From an uncultured Sphingomonadaceae bacterium (GTDB taxonomy: Bacteria; Pseudomonadota; Alphaproteobacteria; Sphingomonadales; Sphingomonadaceae): DNA of 64,000 nt. Made by a program: the position numbers and the translations under genes. The notes beneath the pieces are model-generated. The model was not told the origin of the DNA, did not search any database, and saw nothing but the letters and a program-made list of their open reading frames with translations. Position 1 is the first letter of the stretch. Each line of letters begins with the position of its first letter. Shown here in pieces: positions 56,354 through 64,000 of the stretch. The DNA is taken from assembly GCA_947497315.1 (NCBI GenBank), contig CANMFX010000002.1:186001-250000 (forward strand), read 5' to 3'.

Positions 56354-58300
56354 ATGGCTAAAGTTATCGGTATTGATCTAGGCACCACCAACAGCTGTGT
56401 TGCCGTTATGGACGGCGGCAAGCCGAAGGTTATTGAAAATGCAGAGGGCGCGCGCACCACGCCGTCCGTTGTGGCTTTCACGAAAGACGGTGAGCGCCTG
56501 ATCGGACAACCGGCCAAGCGTCAGGCTGTGACCAATCCGGAAAGCACCATTTTTGCGGTTAAGCGCCTGATCGGCCGTCGGTTTGATGATCCGATGACCA
56601 AGAAAGACATGGAATTGGTGCCTTATGAAATCGTCAAAGGCTCCAATGGCGATGCATGGGTGAAAGCAGGCGGCGAAGATTATTCCCCGGCCCAGATTTC
56701 CGCTTTCACATTGCAGAAGATGAAAGAAACTGCCGAGAGCTATCTTGGTGAGACGGTGACGCAGGCCGTTATCACGGTTCCCGCTTATTTTAATGATGCT
56801 CAGCGTCAGGCAACAAAGGATGCCGGTAAAATTGCTGGTCTCGAAGTCCTGCGGATCATCAACGAGCCAACCGCTGCTGCTCTGGCATATGGTCTGGAGA
56901 AAAATGATGGTAAAACCATCGCGGTTTATGACCTTGGTGGTGGTACGTTTGATATTTCGATCCTCGAAATTGGTGACGGTGTCTTTGAAGTGAAATCCAC
57001 CAACGGTGACACGTTCCTGGGCGGCGAAGATTTTGACGCCAAGCTGGTCGAGTTTCTTGCTGATGATTTCAAAAAGGCGGAAAGCATTGACCTGACCAAG
57101 GACAAGCTGGCCCTGCAACGTTTGAAGGAAGCAGCAGAAAAAGCGAAGATTGAACTGTCTTCCGCGCAGACCACAGAAGTCAACCTGCCGTTTATTACTG
57201 CCGACCAAAATGGCCCCAAGCATCTGGTGAAATCGATCACCCGCTCTGACCTTGAAAAGCTGGTCGGTGACCTCATCAAGCGGACGCTCGACCCTTGCAA
57301 AAAGGCATTGAAAGACGCTGGCATCAGCGCATCGGAAATTGACGATGTTGTGATGGTCGGCGGCATGACCCGCATGCCCAAAGTTCGTGAAACCGTGCAG
57401 GAATTTTTTGGTAAAGAACCGCATACCGGCGTTAACCCCGATGAAGTTGTTGCCATGGGCGCGGCTATTCAGGCCGGCGTTCTGCAGGGCGATGTCAAAG
57501 ACGTGCTTCTGCTCGACGTGACGCCTTTGTCATTGGGTATCGAAACCCTTGGCGGTGTCTTCACGCGAATGATTGATCGCAACACGACCATTCCGACGAA
57601 GAAATCGCAGGTTTATTCGACTGCTGACGATAATCAGCAGGCAGTAACCATCCGCGTATTCCAGGGCGAACGCGAAATGGCTGCAGATAACAAGATGCTC
57701 GGTAATTTCGATCTGGTTGGCATTCCGCCAGCACCGCGCGGTGTACCGCAGATTGACGTGACGTTTGACATTGATGCCAACGGTATCGTGAATGTTTCCG
57801 CCAAGGATAAGGGCACCGGCAAAGAGCAGCAGATCAAGATCCAGGCTTCTGGCGGTCTGACCGATAGTGATATCGATCAGATGGTTGAAGATGCCGAGAA
57901 ATTTGCTGAAGAAGACAAGAAGCGGCGTGAAGAGGCGGAAGCCAAGAACAACGCGGAAAGCCTTGTCCACACGACCGAGAAGCAATTGTCCGAACATGGT
58001 GACAAGGTTGATGCCGATCTGAAAGGCCAGATCGAAGAAGCAGTCAAGGAAACCAAGGAAGCCATTGAAAGCGGTGATCCGGAAGCCATGAAGACCAAGT
58101 CAGAAGCGCTGGCACAGGTTTCCATGCAAATGGGCCAGAAAATCTATGAAGCCGAGCAAGCGGCTGGCGGTGATGCGGCTGATGCAGCAGCGGCCGATGC
58201 AGCTGCCAAGGCGGACGATGATGTGGTTGATGCCGAATTTTCCGAGGTTGATGATAGCGACGACGCAGATTCCGACAAAAAAGAAAAAGCGGCTGAGTAA
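56354..58300 (+). CDS. dnaK: Molecular chaperone DnaK (Hsp70)
   Basis: 648 residues. [16 protein letters not shown] at the N-terminus (phosphate loop 1), [13 protein letters not shown] near 170-182, [16 protein letters not shown] near 193-208, and the substrate-binding domain with [16 protein letters not shown]. The C-terminal lid ends in an acidic tail [16 protein letters not shown]-driven protein folding with DnaJ and GrpE. Separated from hrcA-grpE by about 10 kb, but followed by dnaJ. Confidence 0.98.
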   Translation: MAKVIGIDLGTTNSCVAVMDGGKPKVIENAEGARTTPSVVAFTKDGERLIGQPAKRQAVTNPESTIFAVKRLIGRRFDDPMTKKDMELVPYEIVKGSNGDAWVKAGGEDYSPAQISAFTLQKMKETAESYLGETVTQAVITVPAYFNDAQRQATKDAGKIAGLEVLRIINEPTAAALAYGLEKNDGKTIAVYDLGGGTFDISILEIGDGVFEVKSTNGDTFLGGEDFDAKLVEFLADDFKKAESIDLTKDKLALQRLKEAAEKAKIELSSAQTTEVNLPFITADQNGPKHLVKSITRSDLEKLVGDLIKRTLDPCKKALKDAGISASEIDDVVMVGGMTRMPKVRETVQEFFGKEPHTGVNPDEVVAMGAAIQAGVLQGDVKDVLLLDVTPLSLGIETLGGVFTRMIDRNTTIPTKKSQVYSTADDNQQAVTIRVFQGEREMAADNKMLGNFDLVGIPPAPRGVPQIDVTFDIDANGIVNVSAKDKGTGKEQQIKIQASGGLTDSDIDQMVEDAEKFAEEDKKRREEAEAKNNAESLVHTTEKQLSEHGDKVDADLKGQIEEAVKETKEAIESGDPEAMKTKSEALAQVSMQMGQKIYEAEQAAGGDAADAAAADAAAKADDDVVDAEFSEVDDSDDADSDKKEKAAE

Positions 58301-58318
58301 TGCGACATATGGTGTATT

Positions 58319-58382
58319 CCCGCGCAGGCGGGGATCTCCTCTGGCAAGCGCCATTGGTTGAGGAGGCCCCCGCCTGCGCGGG
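58319..58382. repeat. Long imperfect palindrome between dnaK and dnaJ
   Basis: CCCGCGCAGGCGGGG (58319-58333) pairs with CCCCGCCTGCGCGGG (58368-58382), a perfect 15-bp stem, and an inner CTCCTC/GAGGAG stem extends it around a loop of about 17 nt. It looks like a REP-type dispersed palindrome of alphaproteobacteria. It may stabilise dnaK mRNA and lower dnaJ expression. Confidence 0.75.
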
Positions 58383-58427
58383 GGCACGGCTTTTGAGTAT
58401 GTGTAAAGCTTCGGGGGAAGCAGAGTA

Positions 58428-59579
58428 ATGGCAACCGAAATGGATTATTATGAGCAGCTTCAGGTCGATCGCGGCTGCGATGGCGCGACGCTGAAATCAT
58501 CTTATCGCAAACTGGCGATGAAATATCACCCCGACAAAAATCCGGGTGATGCCGCAGCAGAGGCGAAGTTCAAATCCATCAGCGAAGCCTATGAAGTTCT
58601 GAAAGACCCCCAAAAGCGTGCGGCTTATGACCAATATGGCCATGCGGCCTTTACCAATGGCGGCGGCAATAATGCCGGCGGTGGCGGTTTTGGCGGAGCG
58701 GCTTTCAACGATATTGGTGATATTTTCGAGACAATTTTCGGCGGCGGTGCCGGCGGCGGCTTTGGCGGTCAGCAACAACAGCGCGGTCCGGCACGTGGCG
58801 CAGATTTGCGCTATGATATGGAAATTTCGCTGGAAGATGCATTCCATGGCAAGCAAACAGAGATTGAAATAGATGTTTCAGTCGGTTGTGATGAATGTGA
58901 TGGATCAGGTGCGGAGCCCGGAACCGGCGTCAAAACTTGCCCAACCTGTCACGGCCATGGAAAAGTAAGAGCGCAACAAGGCTTTTTCGTCGTTGAACGC
59001 ACCTGTGCAAGTTGTCAGGGACGCGGCGAAGTGATCGAGAGCCCATGCCACGTCTGTTATGGCGAGGGCCGGGTCGATAAACCGCAGGCCTTGGAGGTAG
59101 AAATCCCGGCTGGTGTGGATAGCGGCACCCGTATTCGGCTGTCCGGCAAAGGTGAGGCGGGTGCCCGCGGCGCGCCTCCCGGTGATCTCTATATTTTCAT
59201 TCATCTGGCACGCCATGATATTTTTGAACGCGAAGGCACGACGCTGTTTACGCGCGCTCCGATCAGTTTCTCGATAGCAGCTCTCGGCGGCGAGATTGTG
59301 ATCCCGGGTCTTGATGGTACCAAACATGAAATCCGGATCCCTGCGGGCATTCAGTCCGGTAAGCAAATCAGGCAACGCGGTGCCGGCATGCCCGTTCTGC
59401 GTGGCCGCGGTCATGGTGATATGGTTGTGCAGATAGAGGTGGAGACGCCCACCAAGCTGTCGGCGCGACAAAAAGAGCTGCTGCGCGAATTTCAGGAAAC
59501 CGAAACGGGCGACGAAAGCCCGAATAGCAGCGGTTTCTTTTCAAAAATCAAGGAGGCCTGGGACGGCCTGGCCGACTAG
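58428..59579 (+). CDS. dnaJ: Chaperone DnaJ (Hsp40)
   Basis: 383 residues. J domain with KLAMKYHPDKNPGD (HPD loop), Gly/Phe-rich region NGGGNNAGGGGFGGAAF, and four zinc-finger repeats: CDECDGSG, CPTCHGHG, CASCQGRG, CHVCYGEG. Delivers clients to DnaK and stimulates its ATPase. 127 bp after dnaK, with the palindrome in between. A hairpin follows the stop by 78 bp. Confidence 0.97.
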   Translation: MATEMDYYEQLQVDRGCDGATLKSSYRKLAMKYHPDKNPGDAAAEAKFKSISEAYEVLKDPQKRAAYDQYGHAAFTNGGGNNAGGGGFGGAAFNDIGDIFETIFGGGAGGGFGGQQQQRGPARGADLRYDMEISLEDAFHGKQTEIEIDVSVGCDECDGSGAEPGTGVKTCPTCHGHGKVRAQQGFFVVERTCASCQGRGEVIESPCHVCYGEGRVDKPQALEVEIPAGVDSGTRIRLSGKGEAGARGAPPGDLYIFIHLARHDIFEREGTTLFTRAPISFSIAALGGEIVIPGLDGTKHEIRIPAGIQSGKQIRQRGAGMPVLRGRGHGDMVVQIEVETPTKLSARQKELLREFQETETGDESPNSSGFFSKIKEAWDGLAD

Positions 59580-59656
59580 ACACAGCAGCCATGCTCAATT
59601 CACTGGCAATATTGGCCAAGCGATGAGCAGGATATCAACATTTTTTGGAGGTTGAA

Positions 59657-59701
59657 AAAGGGGCGATCCAGTAAGGACCAGCAAACAAAAATCGCCCCTT
59701 T
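59657..59701 (+). terminator. Hairpin terminator candidate after dnaJ
   Basis: AAAGGGGCGAT (59657-59667) and ATCGCCCCTTT (59691-59701) form a perfect 11-bp stem around a 23-nt loop. The T-run is short. It could end the dnaKJ transcript or be part of a small RNA. Confidence 0.55.
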
Positions 59702-59879
59702 CCAATTCGTGTTAAAGCAACCGCTCATTGTGGGGATGATTAATGCGGTGCCCAACAAGTTTTAGGCAGCTGAAAGTGCCTGAATAAGTTAACGGCGCTT
59801 TCAAATCCCGATTAACAGTCATCGCAACTTTTTAGTTTTTGATATTGTTCAGTGGCTGAATGAAGCAGAGAAGACGGGA

Positions 59880-60038
59880 TTATGGCTGTTTTAGACAATC
59901 AATCGCTTCGGCAATTTTTATAGCGGGCACCGTAAGCTCCATGGCGTCAAACTCGGCTAATATCTGCTCCAGCAAGGTTACGATTTCGGTCGTTTGAGAT
60001 GCGCCATCTTCAAAATTTATGTGTTCTGAATTGCTCAT
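59880..60038 (-). CDS. Small MSN-protein, paralogue of 63148-63315
   Basis: 52 residues: MSNSEHINFEDGASQTTEIVTLLEQILAEF... ending AIDCLKQP. Probable single amphipathic-helix pair. It aligns with the product of 63148-63315 through a shared MSN start and the core 'VT.LE.IL...D......AIK..EAI..L'. AGGGGA lies about 11 nt upstream of the ATG, only moderately placed. No database family is recognised. The relationship between the two short proteins, both on the minus strand of this block, is the main support for it being a real gene. Confidence 0.6.
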   Translation of the reverse strand: MSNSEHINFEDGASQTTEIVTLLEQILAEFDAMELTVPAIKIAEAIDCLKQP

Positions 60039-60381
60039 CACATATCATCCCCTGCTTTGAAGGCCCCCATGAAATATCCCGAGATCAAAGGCTCATTGCT
60101 CCCAGCTATCTTGATAGCGGTTTAAACATGAACGTAGACTGTCAAAAAATTTATCCCCGAAGAACAATATTTCATAATGTTATCAAACTGTAACGCTGAC
60201 ATGTACTTTCAACATCGTTGAGACCGGTCCCAGAGTATTTTCCTTCGCAGGCCTTGTCTTTGGGGCAATTTGCTATTGGTTGAAGTTAATGGCGGGTTTG
60301 TCGAAATTATATATGGTCTTTTAGCCAGTTGCCTATCTTTGAATGTGAAACTATATTCGCCTTAGTTCGTGGGGGTAACCA
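60039..60381. other. Intergenic region, 343 bp
   Basis: Between the mini-protein and the divergent LuxR-type gene. It should contain both promoters. No RNA gene, repeat or clear palindrome was seen. AT-rich stretches include ATATATGG near 60308. Confidence 0.5.
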
Positions 60382-60897
60382 GTGGACCAGTTTGAAATCG
60401 AAGCCGAGCGTGTTGCAAAACTGACTGAGAAGCAGCGTGAATGTCTGCATCTTGTTGTCTTACGAAAATCATCAAAAGAAATCGCCCGGATTTTGAACAT
60501 ATCCAAACCAGCTGTGGATCAGCGGCTGGATAGCGCCCGGCGGACGCTGGACGTAGCAACGCGTGATCAGGCCGCAATCGTCTTTGCACGGGCTGCTGGC
60601 GACTATGATCGGATCATATATGATCCGGCCTATCTTCCATCCGAACCCGATCTCGCTGCAAAAGCAAGTCAGGGCGAACAAGCAGAGTCGTTCATGTTGG
60701 AAGAAGCAGCTGTACCATACGACTTCACTTCCACGCATGAATCGAACCTTTGGTTGCAAGCCCTGAAGGAACCGAGTGGCGAGCTTGGTACCGTTCAAAG
60801 ACTGGCCATCATTGTCGGCATGACTGTCGGCATTCTGGCAATTGTCTTGATCGGACTGGCCGTCTCTCAGTCTCTTTCAGGTCTGCTGGCCGCGTAA
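60382..60897 (+). CDS. Membrane-tethered LuxR-type HTH regulator
   Basis: 171 residues from GTG 60382, preceded by GGGGG. LTEKQRECLHLVVLRKSSKEIARILNISKPAVDQRLDSARRTLDV (about 14-58) is a LuxR/sigma-4-like HTH at the extreme N-terminus, without a receiver domain. A linker of about 85 residues leads to a C-terminal membrane helix (about 143-166, AIIVGMTVGILAIVLIGLAV). So the DNA-binding part would be cytoplasmic and anchored to the inner membrane. Proteins of this layout occur in sphingomonads, from memory. Signal and targets unknown. Confidence 0.78.
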   Translation: MDQFEIEAERVAKLTEKQRECLHLVVLRKSSKEIARILNISKPAVDQRLDSARRTLDVATRDQAAIVFARAAGDYDRIIYDPAYLPSEPDLAAKASQGEQAESFMLEEAAVPYDFTSTHESNLWLQALKEPSGELGTVQRLAIIVGMTVGILAIVLIGLAVSQSLSGLLAA

Positions 60898-60962
60898 GCC
60901 GACAACAGACCTAACCTGAAATTTAGTTTTTTGGAATTCGCGCTTCGCGGAAAGGGAATGTT

Positions 60963-61304
60963 ATGTCTTACGAAATCAAAAAAGCCAAAGATCAAATCGG
61001 CCAGGATATGCCGCACACGGAATATAGTATTGATCAGGCACTGGTCTCTGTTTCAGACCTTATGTCGACATTAGTTAAAGCCCGTTTGAGCACAGGCGTA
61101 CCCGCATCCACTGGTCAAGCCGCTATTCTTCGCCTTGCCAAAGCACAGATGGCTCTTGTGGACGCTAGCAACGATGTTCTGCGTGTTCATGGCGAATTGA
61201 AGAAGATCGGTAAAGAATATGCATGGGGAGATACCCATGAAGAATGTCCGCCAGCGGCCAAAGCGTCGGGCAAACAAAATAAACCTCTCTCGATTGTCGC
61301 TTGA
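60963..61304 (+). CDS. Small soluble protein of unknown function
   Basis: 113 residues, mostly helical: SIDQALVSVSDLMSTLVKARLSTGVPASTGQAAILRLAKAQMALVDASNDVLRVHGELKKIGKEYAWGD. One cysteine (ECPPA) near residue 99. No signal peptide or family recognised. GGAAAGGGA precedes ATG 60963. It follows the membrane-tethered HTH gene by 65 bp and is likely co-transcribed. Confidence 0.6.
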   Translation: MSYEIKKAKDQIGQDMPHTEYSIDQALVSVSDLMSTLVKARLSTGVPASTGQAAILRLAKAQMALVDASNDVLRVHGELKKIGKEYAWGDTHEECPPAAKASGKQNKPLSIVA

Positions 61305-61351
61305 GCTAGCAAAGTGTTGACTGTGGTGCGCCAGCATGTTCCTTTCGAGCA

Positions 61352-61792
61352 ATGCGAACTGCGATATTCTATTCCCTCCTCTGTGCGGCAACATTATACG
61401 CCTTGTACCGAGGAGGGGCCCCTGAGCGCTGGGTTGCTTCCATCCTGTTGGTTGGAGTCATGCTCGACCCGATGGTTCACTTTTTTACACCGTTGGAATA
61501 TTCAAAAATGGATCCGGGGCATTTCATTATCGATTTGCTCGTTTGGGCTGGCGTGCTTGCAGTTGCTTTGCGAGCCAGAAGGTTCTGGCCGCTATGCGTG
61601 ACCTCGTTGCAAACAATCGCGCTGGTGGCGCATATGGCGAAGCTGATGGACGTATCGATACATCCGCAGGCATATCTCATTATGCAAGTCGCTTCTTCTT
61701 ATCCCTTGCTGATAACGCTGGCGATAGGAACTTATTGTCATCAGCGCAGATTGAAAATTTACAAGACCGATCTGTCTTGGCGCAGCTCATAG
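61352..61792 (+). CDS. Multi-pass membrane protein of unknown function
   Basis: 146 residues with four or five hydrophobic segments: AIFYSLLCAATLYALY (3-18), ASILLVGVMLDPMVHFF, HFIIDLLVWAGVLAVAL (56-72), VTSLQTIALVAHMA and LIMQVASSYPLLITLAIGTYC. Ends with a basic tail. No family recognised. Its last 58 bp overlap the start of the RadC-like gene in another frame, which suggests coupling. Confidence 0.55.
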   Translation: MRTAIFYSLLCAATLYALYRGGAPERWVASILLVGVMLDPMVHFFTPLEYSKMDPGHFIIDLLVWAGVLAVALRARRFWPLCVTSLQTIALVAHMAKLMDVSIHPQAYLIMQVASSYPLLITLAIGTYCHQRRLKIYKTDLSWRSS

Positions 61793-62361
61793 AGTCGGTA
61801 GCTCCTGAAAACGCCGCAACACTTTCAAACGCACTGCTGATCGAATTCGGCTCGATCGGCCGGATATTATCGGAATCGGAAGAAGCTTTACGGCGTGTAA
61901 TAGGGTCGCACGACGCCGTGATCAATTTGCTGATGGCTGCTGAAAAGCTATTCACAGCGCAATTGCAAAATGACTTGCCCAAAAGGCTGGTCTCGGCAAC
62001 CGACAGCAAATTGATCAACTATCTGCAAGGCAGCATGGGTTCGCTGGCAAATGAAACCATGCGGGTCTTGTTTCTGGATAATGCCAATCATCTGCTGAAA
62101 GATGAGGAACTGGGAACCGGTTCGCCAAATAAGATCATTGTGCCGCCGCGGTCCATATTGAAACGGGCTCTCGAACTGAACGCCTCCGCGATAATTTTGG
62201 TGCATAACCATCCCGCTGGCGATCTCAAGCCCAGTCAATCCGATATAAAATTCACCATGCTGATCAAAACTATATGCCGAGAATTGGAAATCAAATTGCA
62301 CGATCATATCATTATTGCGGGCAATCAGTGGTCAAGTTTTCGCAAGATGAGGTTGCTATGA
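61735..62361 (+). CDS. RadC-like JAB/MPN-domain protein
   Basis: 208 residues from TTG 61735, chosen because TAGGAA lies 5 nt upstream; an in-frame reading from 61543 would run a further 58 residues inside the membrane-protein gene and lacks a ribosome site. The C-terminal half has the MPN/JAMM signature VHNHPAGDLKPSQSDIKF (HxH-x10-D) with upstream NETMRVLFLDNANHLL. The N-terminal part is the helix-hairpin-helix-like ENAATLSNALLIEFGSIGRIL. RadC proteins are DNA-repair-associated by name, but their function is unresolved. This version is not in the usual map position. Confidence 0.8.
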   Translation: MSSAQIENLQDRSVLAQLIESVAPENAATLSNALLIEFGSIGRILSESEEALRRVIGSHDAVINLLMAAEKLFTAQLQNDLPKRLVSATDSKLINYLQGSMGSLANETMRVLFLDNANHLLKDEELGTGSPNKIIVPPRSILKRALELNASAIILVHNHPAGDLKPSQSDIKFTMLIKTICRELEIKLHDHIIIAGNQWSSFRKMRLL

Positions 62362-62702
62362 CCGATCCCATATTGGATAACCACGTCACCCGGGCCCAAC
62401 GGTTTTTGGCTATGCAGCGAGAGAGAAGCCTGTTTTTTTCCAATGACGGTATTTTTGGTGATCCCGCTTGGGAGCTTTTACTCGAAATATATATTGCGAC
62501 AGAAAAGCAGGAGTGCATTTCCAGGGAGGAATTGTTCGCTGAACTATCAACCACGCCTGCCATAGCATCGCGCTGGATTTCGGTATTTTTTGACCGTCAA
62601 TATGTGACCGATTGTGAAGGGCAGGGAGCTGATAATATCCGCATGACAGACAATGCGAGACAGGCTTGTGTCGCCTATCTCGATTCCGTCATGAATCTTT
62701 AG
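62358..62702 (+). CDS. Winged-helix DNA-binding protein (sphingomonad type)
   Basis: 114 residues. DPAWELLLEIYIATEKQECISREELFAELSTTPAIASRWISVFFDRQYVTDCEG has the MarR-like winged-helix order (helix, recognition helix TPAIASRWI, wing). Proteins with 'DPAWxMLLDLY' are common in sphingomonads as small regulators; from memory. ATG 62358 overlaps the radC-like stop (ATGA), so the two are coupled. Confidence 0.72.
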   Translation: MTDPILDNHVTRAQRFLAMQRERSLFFSNDGIFGDPAWELLLEIYIATEKQECISREELFAELSTTPAIASRWISVFFDRQYVTDCEGQGADNIRMTDNARQACVAYLDSVMNL

Positions 62703-62826
62703 AACCTGCATATTCACACCTGATGTTTGCGGACAGGAAATCTGACAGGTTTTTCGCCGCGACTTAAGATAGTGCTACAATTGCCGTTACTGACTCTGAA
62801 CTTATTTGGTATCAGAGAGAGGCAGC

Positions 62827-63138
62827 ATGCTCGACACTGGCCCACCCAAGGCATGGTCAAGCTTGGCTAGACTAAAGCTGGCAGCCATTCCCATATTCAT
62901 CTTTACATTGTTCCTGCCGGTAAAAGCGGAAGAAGGCAAAGTTCGTAAAGCGGGCGCATCCGCAACAGCCTATGCCAGCGCAAAAATCCATCGGCGGATC
63001 GAGATCCGATCGAGCGGCTATACTGAAGGTGGAAATGACAGGGATGAATGGCTGCAGGACATTAGTCGCCGGGATTGTGATGATGAAACAAGGAAGCGGA
63101 TTAAAAACTGTGTGCTGATGATATATGAGATTCAGTAG
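62827..63138 (+). CDS. Small exported protein of unknown function
   Basis: 103 residues. A signal peptide or membrane anchor at about 16-34 (LKLAAIPIFIFTLFLPVKA) is followed by a strongly charged domain (VRKAGASATAYASAKIHRRIEIRSSGYTE, then RDEWLQDISRRDC) with two cysteines near 84 and 95. No family recognised. GAGAGG precedes ATG 62827; a TTG at 62806 is also in frame. Tail to tail with the mini-protein gene at 63148. Confidence 0.5.
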   Translation: MLDTGPPKAWSSLARLKLAAIPIFIFTLFLPVKAEEGKVRKAGASATAYASAKIHRRIEIRSSGYTEGGNDRDEWLQDISRRDCDDETRKRIKNCVLMIYEIQ

Positions 63139-63147
63139 AAGCGAAGA

Positions 63148-63315
63148 TTAGGAATTTTCTCCGTTTTGCTCCTCAGCTTCCTGGGCCCGCTCAAGAGCAT
63201 TAATTGCTTCTTCAACTTTTATCGCTGCAATGGAATATCCGTTTTCATCTAGAGCAGAAAGAATTTTTTCGAGCCGCGTCACTAGACTGAGCATGTCGAT
63301 TTCGCGGTTACTCAT
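63148..63315 (-). CDS. Small MSN-protein, paralogue of 59880-60038
   Basis: 55 residues: MSNREIDMLSLVTRLEKILSA... through AIKVEEAINALERAQEAEEQNGENS. Single long amphipathic helix with heptad-like spacing. The MSN start shared with the paralogue supports ATG 63315. A GTG at 63384 in frame is not supported by a ribosome site or similarity. No database family recognised. Confidence 0.6.
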   Translation of the reverse strand: MSNREIDMLSLVTRLEKILSALDENGYSIAAIKVEEAINALERAQEAEEQNGENS

Positions 63316-63641
63316 GTTGATCGACAGCGCCTTTCCTTGGCGATAAAAATAGTTCTTTTTAAAGACCTGTTTCCTAATTCGCACGAATGCCGAGAAAGGT
63401 TACAGCCGTTAAATCAAAGTCCAATAATCACAACTGGTTGCAGTTTCAACAAAAAATACGGACTTATCACACAGGTGTGTAGTTTGTTAGGATATGTCCC
63501 AAATTGATGCATCATTCTCGCGGATCGCTTACCAGCTGACAAACTTTCGCATATACGCTTTTCCATAACATCACTCATATTGCTGCTTGGGGTTTAATGT
63601 TTCTCTTTGTCACCGTTAACCATGACACGAAAGGGAAATAG
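63316..63641. other. Intergenic region, 326 bp
   Basis: Non-coding between the mini-protein and the transhydrogenase gene. It holds two palindromes: ACACAGGTGTGT (63469-63480) and TGATGCATCA (63505-63514), either of which could be an operator for the transhydrogenase promoter. GAAAGGGAAATAG before 63642 gives its ribosome site. Confidence 0.5.
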
Positions 63642-64000
63642 ATGACCAATTTTGACTATGATTTCGTGGTAATCGGGGGTGGTCCAGCCGGGCGCAGGGC
63701 AGCAATCCAGGCGTCCAAGCTGGGAAAATCAGTTGCCATTGTGGACGATCAAAAGAAGATTGGAGGGGTGTCTGTTCATACAGGGACGTTGCCATCGAAA
63801 ACAATCCGGGAGTCGGTTCTGTCGGTTACCGGATGGCGCGATCAATATTTTAAATCGGGCCGTCAGCGGAACGGTCCAGATGTGACGCGTAAATCCATTG
63901 CTTCACGGTTGTCAACAACCTTGGGTGATGAAGTCGCGGTGATCGACAGTCAACTATCCCGCAATAACATCGAAACGCTGAACGGTCGTGCAAAGTTTAC
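63642..64000 (+). CDS. sthA: Si-specific NAD(P)(+) transhydrogenase, partial (window end)
   Basis: First 119 codons only; the reading frame is open to the window edge. FVVIGGGPAGRRAAIQASKLGKSVAIVDD is the FAD-binding Rossmann motif. The equivalent of the redox-active disulfide is IGGVSVHTGTLPSKT, with no C-x4-C, which separates it from lipoamide dehydrogenase and glutathione reductase and fits the Si-specific transhydrogenase. Converts NADPH and NAD+ to NADP+ and NADH. AAAGGGA precedes ATG 63642. Confidence 0.88.
   Translation, partial: MTNFDYDFVVIGGGPAGRRAAIQASKLGKSVAIVDDQKKIGGVSVHTGTLPSKTIRESVLSVTGWRDQYFKSGRQRNGPDVTRKSIASRLSTTLGDEVAVIDSQLSRNNIETLNGRAKF

Noticed and set aside
56378-57424. 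Long open frame antisense to dnaK (348 codons)
   Set aside because: Mirror of a strongly codon-biased gene; no ribosome site, product shows no family pattern.
59580-60381. Possible tRNA or RNA gene in the gap after dnaJ
   Set aside because: No TpsiC-arm (GGTTCGAATCC-type) or cloverleaf found; only the terminator-like hairpin and the small minus-strand gene.

Overview
The window looks like chromosomal DNA of a sphingomonad (Alphaproteobacteria, Sphingomonadales; my guess is the Sphingorhabdus/Parasphingorhabdus/Sphingopyxis neighbourhood). The reasons are the split F1-only atpHAGDC operon, the priA / DUF4197 / transaldolase / LpoA-like / rsmI / yraN / gshB neighbourhood, the rph-rdgB-hemW next to hrcA-grpE arrangement, a 'vgr-related' HExxH protein, NarL-type regulation by a 7TM histidine kinase, and a moderate GC content. 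The taxonomic call is from memory of gene content, not from a search. I see no rRNA, tRNA, CRISPR, insertion sequence or prophage.

Layout. 0.1-5.3 kb: acyl-CoA ligase, a MarR unit with a striking palindromic operator, and a TetR-controlled three-gene unit (YCII, membrane protein, RibD-type reductase). 5.3-8.1 kb: exported amidohydrolase and an EamA exporter. 8.3-13.9 kb: valine catabolism (acyl-CoA dehydrogenase, hydroxyisobutyryl-CoA hydrolase, enoyl-CoA hydratase, mmsB, small membrane protein), preceded by an unusual EutE/SauS-type CoA-acylating aldehyde dehydrogenase. 13.9-18 kb: small metabolic genes, HxlR-type regulator, a lone CpaF ATPase and a second EamA protein. 18-22.7 kb: F1 ATP synthase. 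23-29.9 kb: Ada plus a PEP-mutase-like enzyme, MFS exporter, membrane-linked trypsin-like protease, priA. 30-35 kb: DUF4197, Fsa/transaldolase, LpoA-like lipoprotein, rsmI, yraN, gshB. 35-39.6 kb: divergent histidine kinase and response regulator, then an unrecognised 557-residue exported protein. 39.7-46.2 kb: xerC, hemW, a CAP-domain lipoprotein wedged in on the other strand, rdgB, rph, hrcA, grpE. 46.3-56.1 kb: an accessory block separating grpE from dnaK, with PadR, GNAT, GntP, glycine-zipper lipoprotein, csoR-copAB copper resistance, MATE, a 57-residue YdcH-like protein, zf-TFIIB protein, HExxH protein and PCuAC copper chaperone. 56.4-59.6 kb: dnaK-dnaJ. 59.6-63.6 kb: a lineage-type block with membrane-tethered LuxR regulator, orphan RadC, winged-helix protein and two paralogous mini-proteins. 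The window ends inside a Si-specific NAD(P) transhydrogenase gene.

How things fit together. Copper handling has a sensor (CsoR), its operator, periplasmic oxidase CopA, outer-membrane CopB and a PCuAC chaperone within 6.5 kb. The heat-shock genes are split into hrcA-grpE and dnaK-dnaJ by about 10 kb of accessory DNA. Many neighbours are coupled by ATGA overlaps. Several divergent pairs (lpoA-like/rsmI, hemW/CAP lipoprotein) have start codons that touch or overlap. A family of short hairpin repeats (core TGTCCGCTT..AAGCGGACA) sits just after stop codons in at least three and probably four places.

The most interesting leads are the non-canonical aldehyde dehydrogenase at the valine locus, the small MSN-protein pair, the 557-residue exported protein with a lysine/alanine/glycine helical tract, the 58-bp-spaced direct repeat near 48.9 kb, the hairpin family, and a possible leaderless heat-shock promoter at hrcA. 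No single system in the window is clearly a wholly new one.
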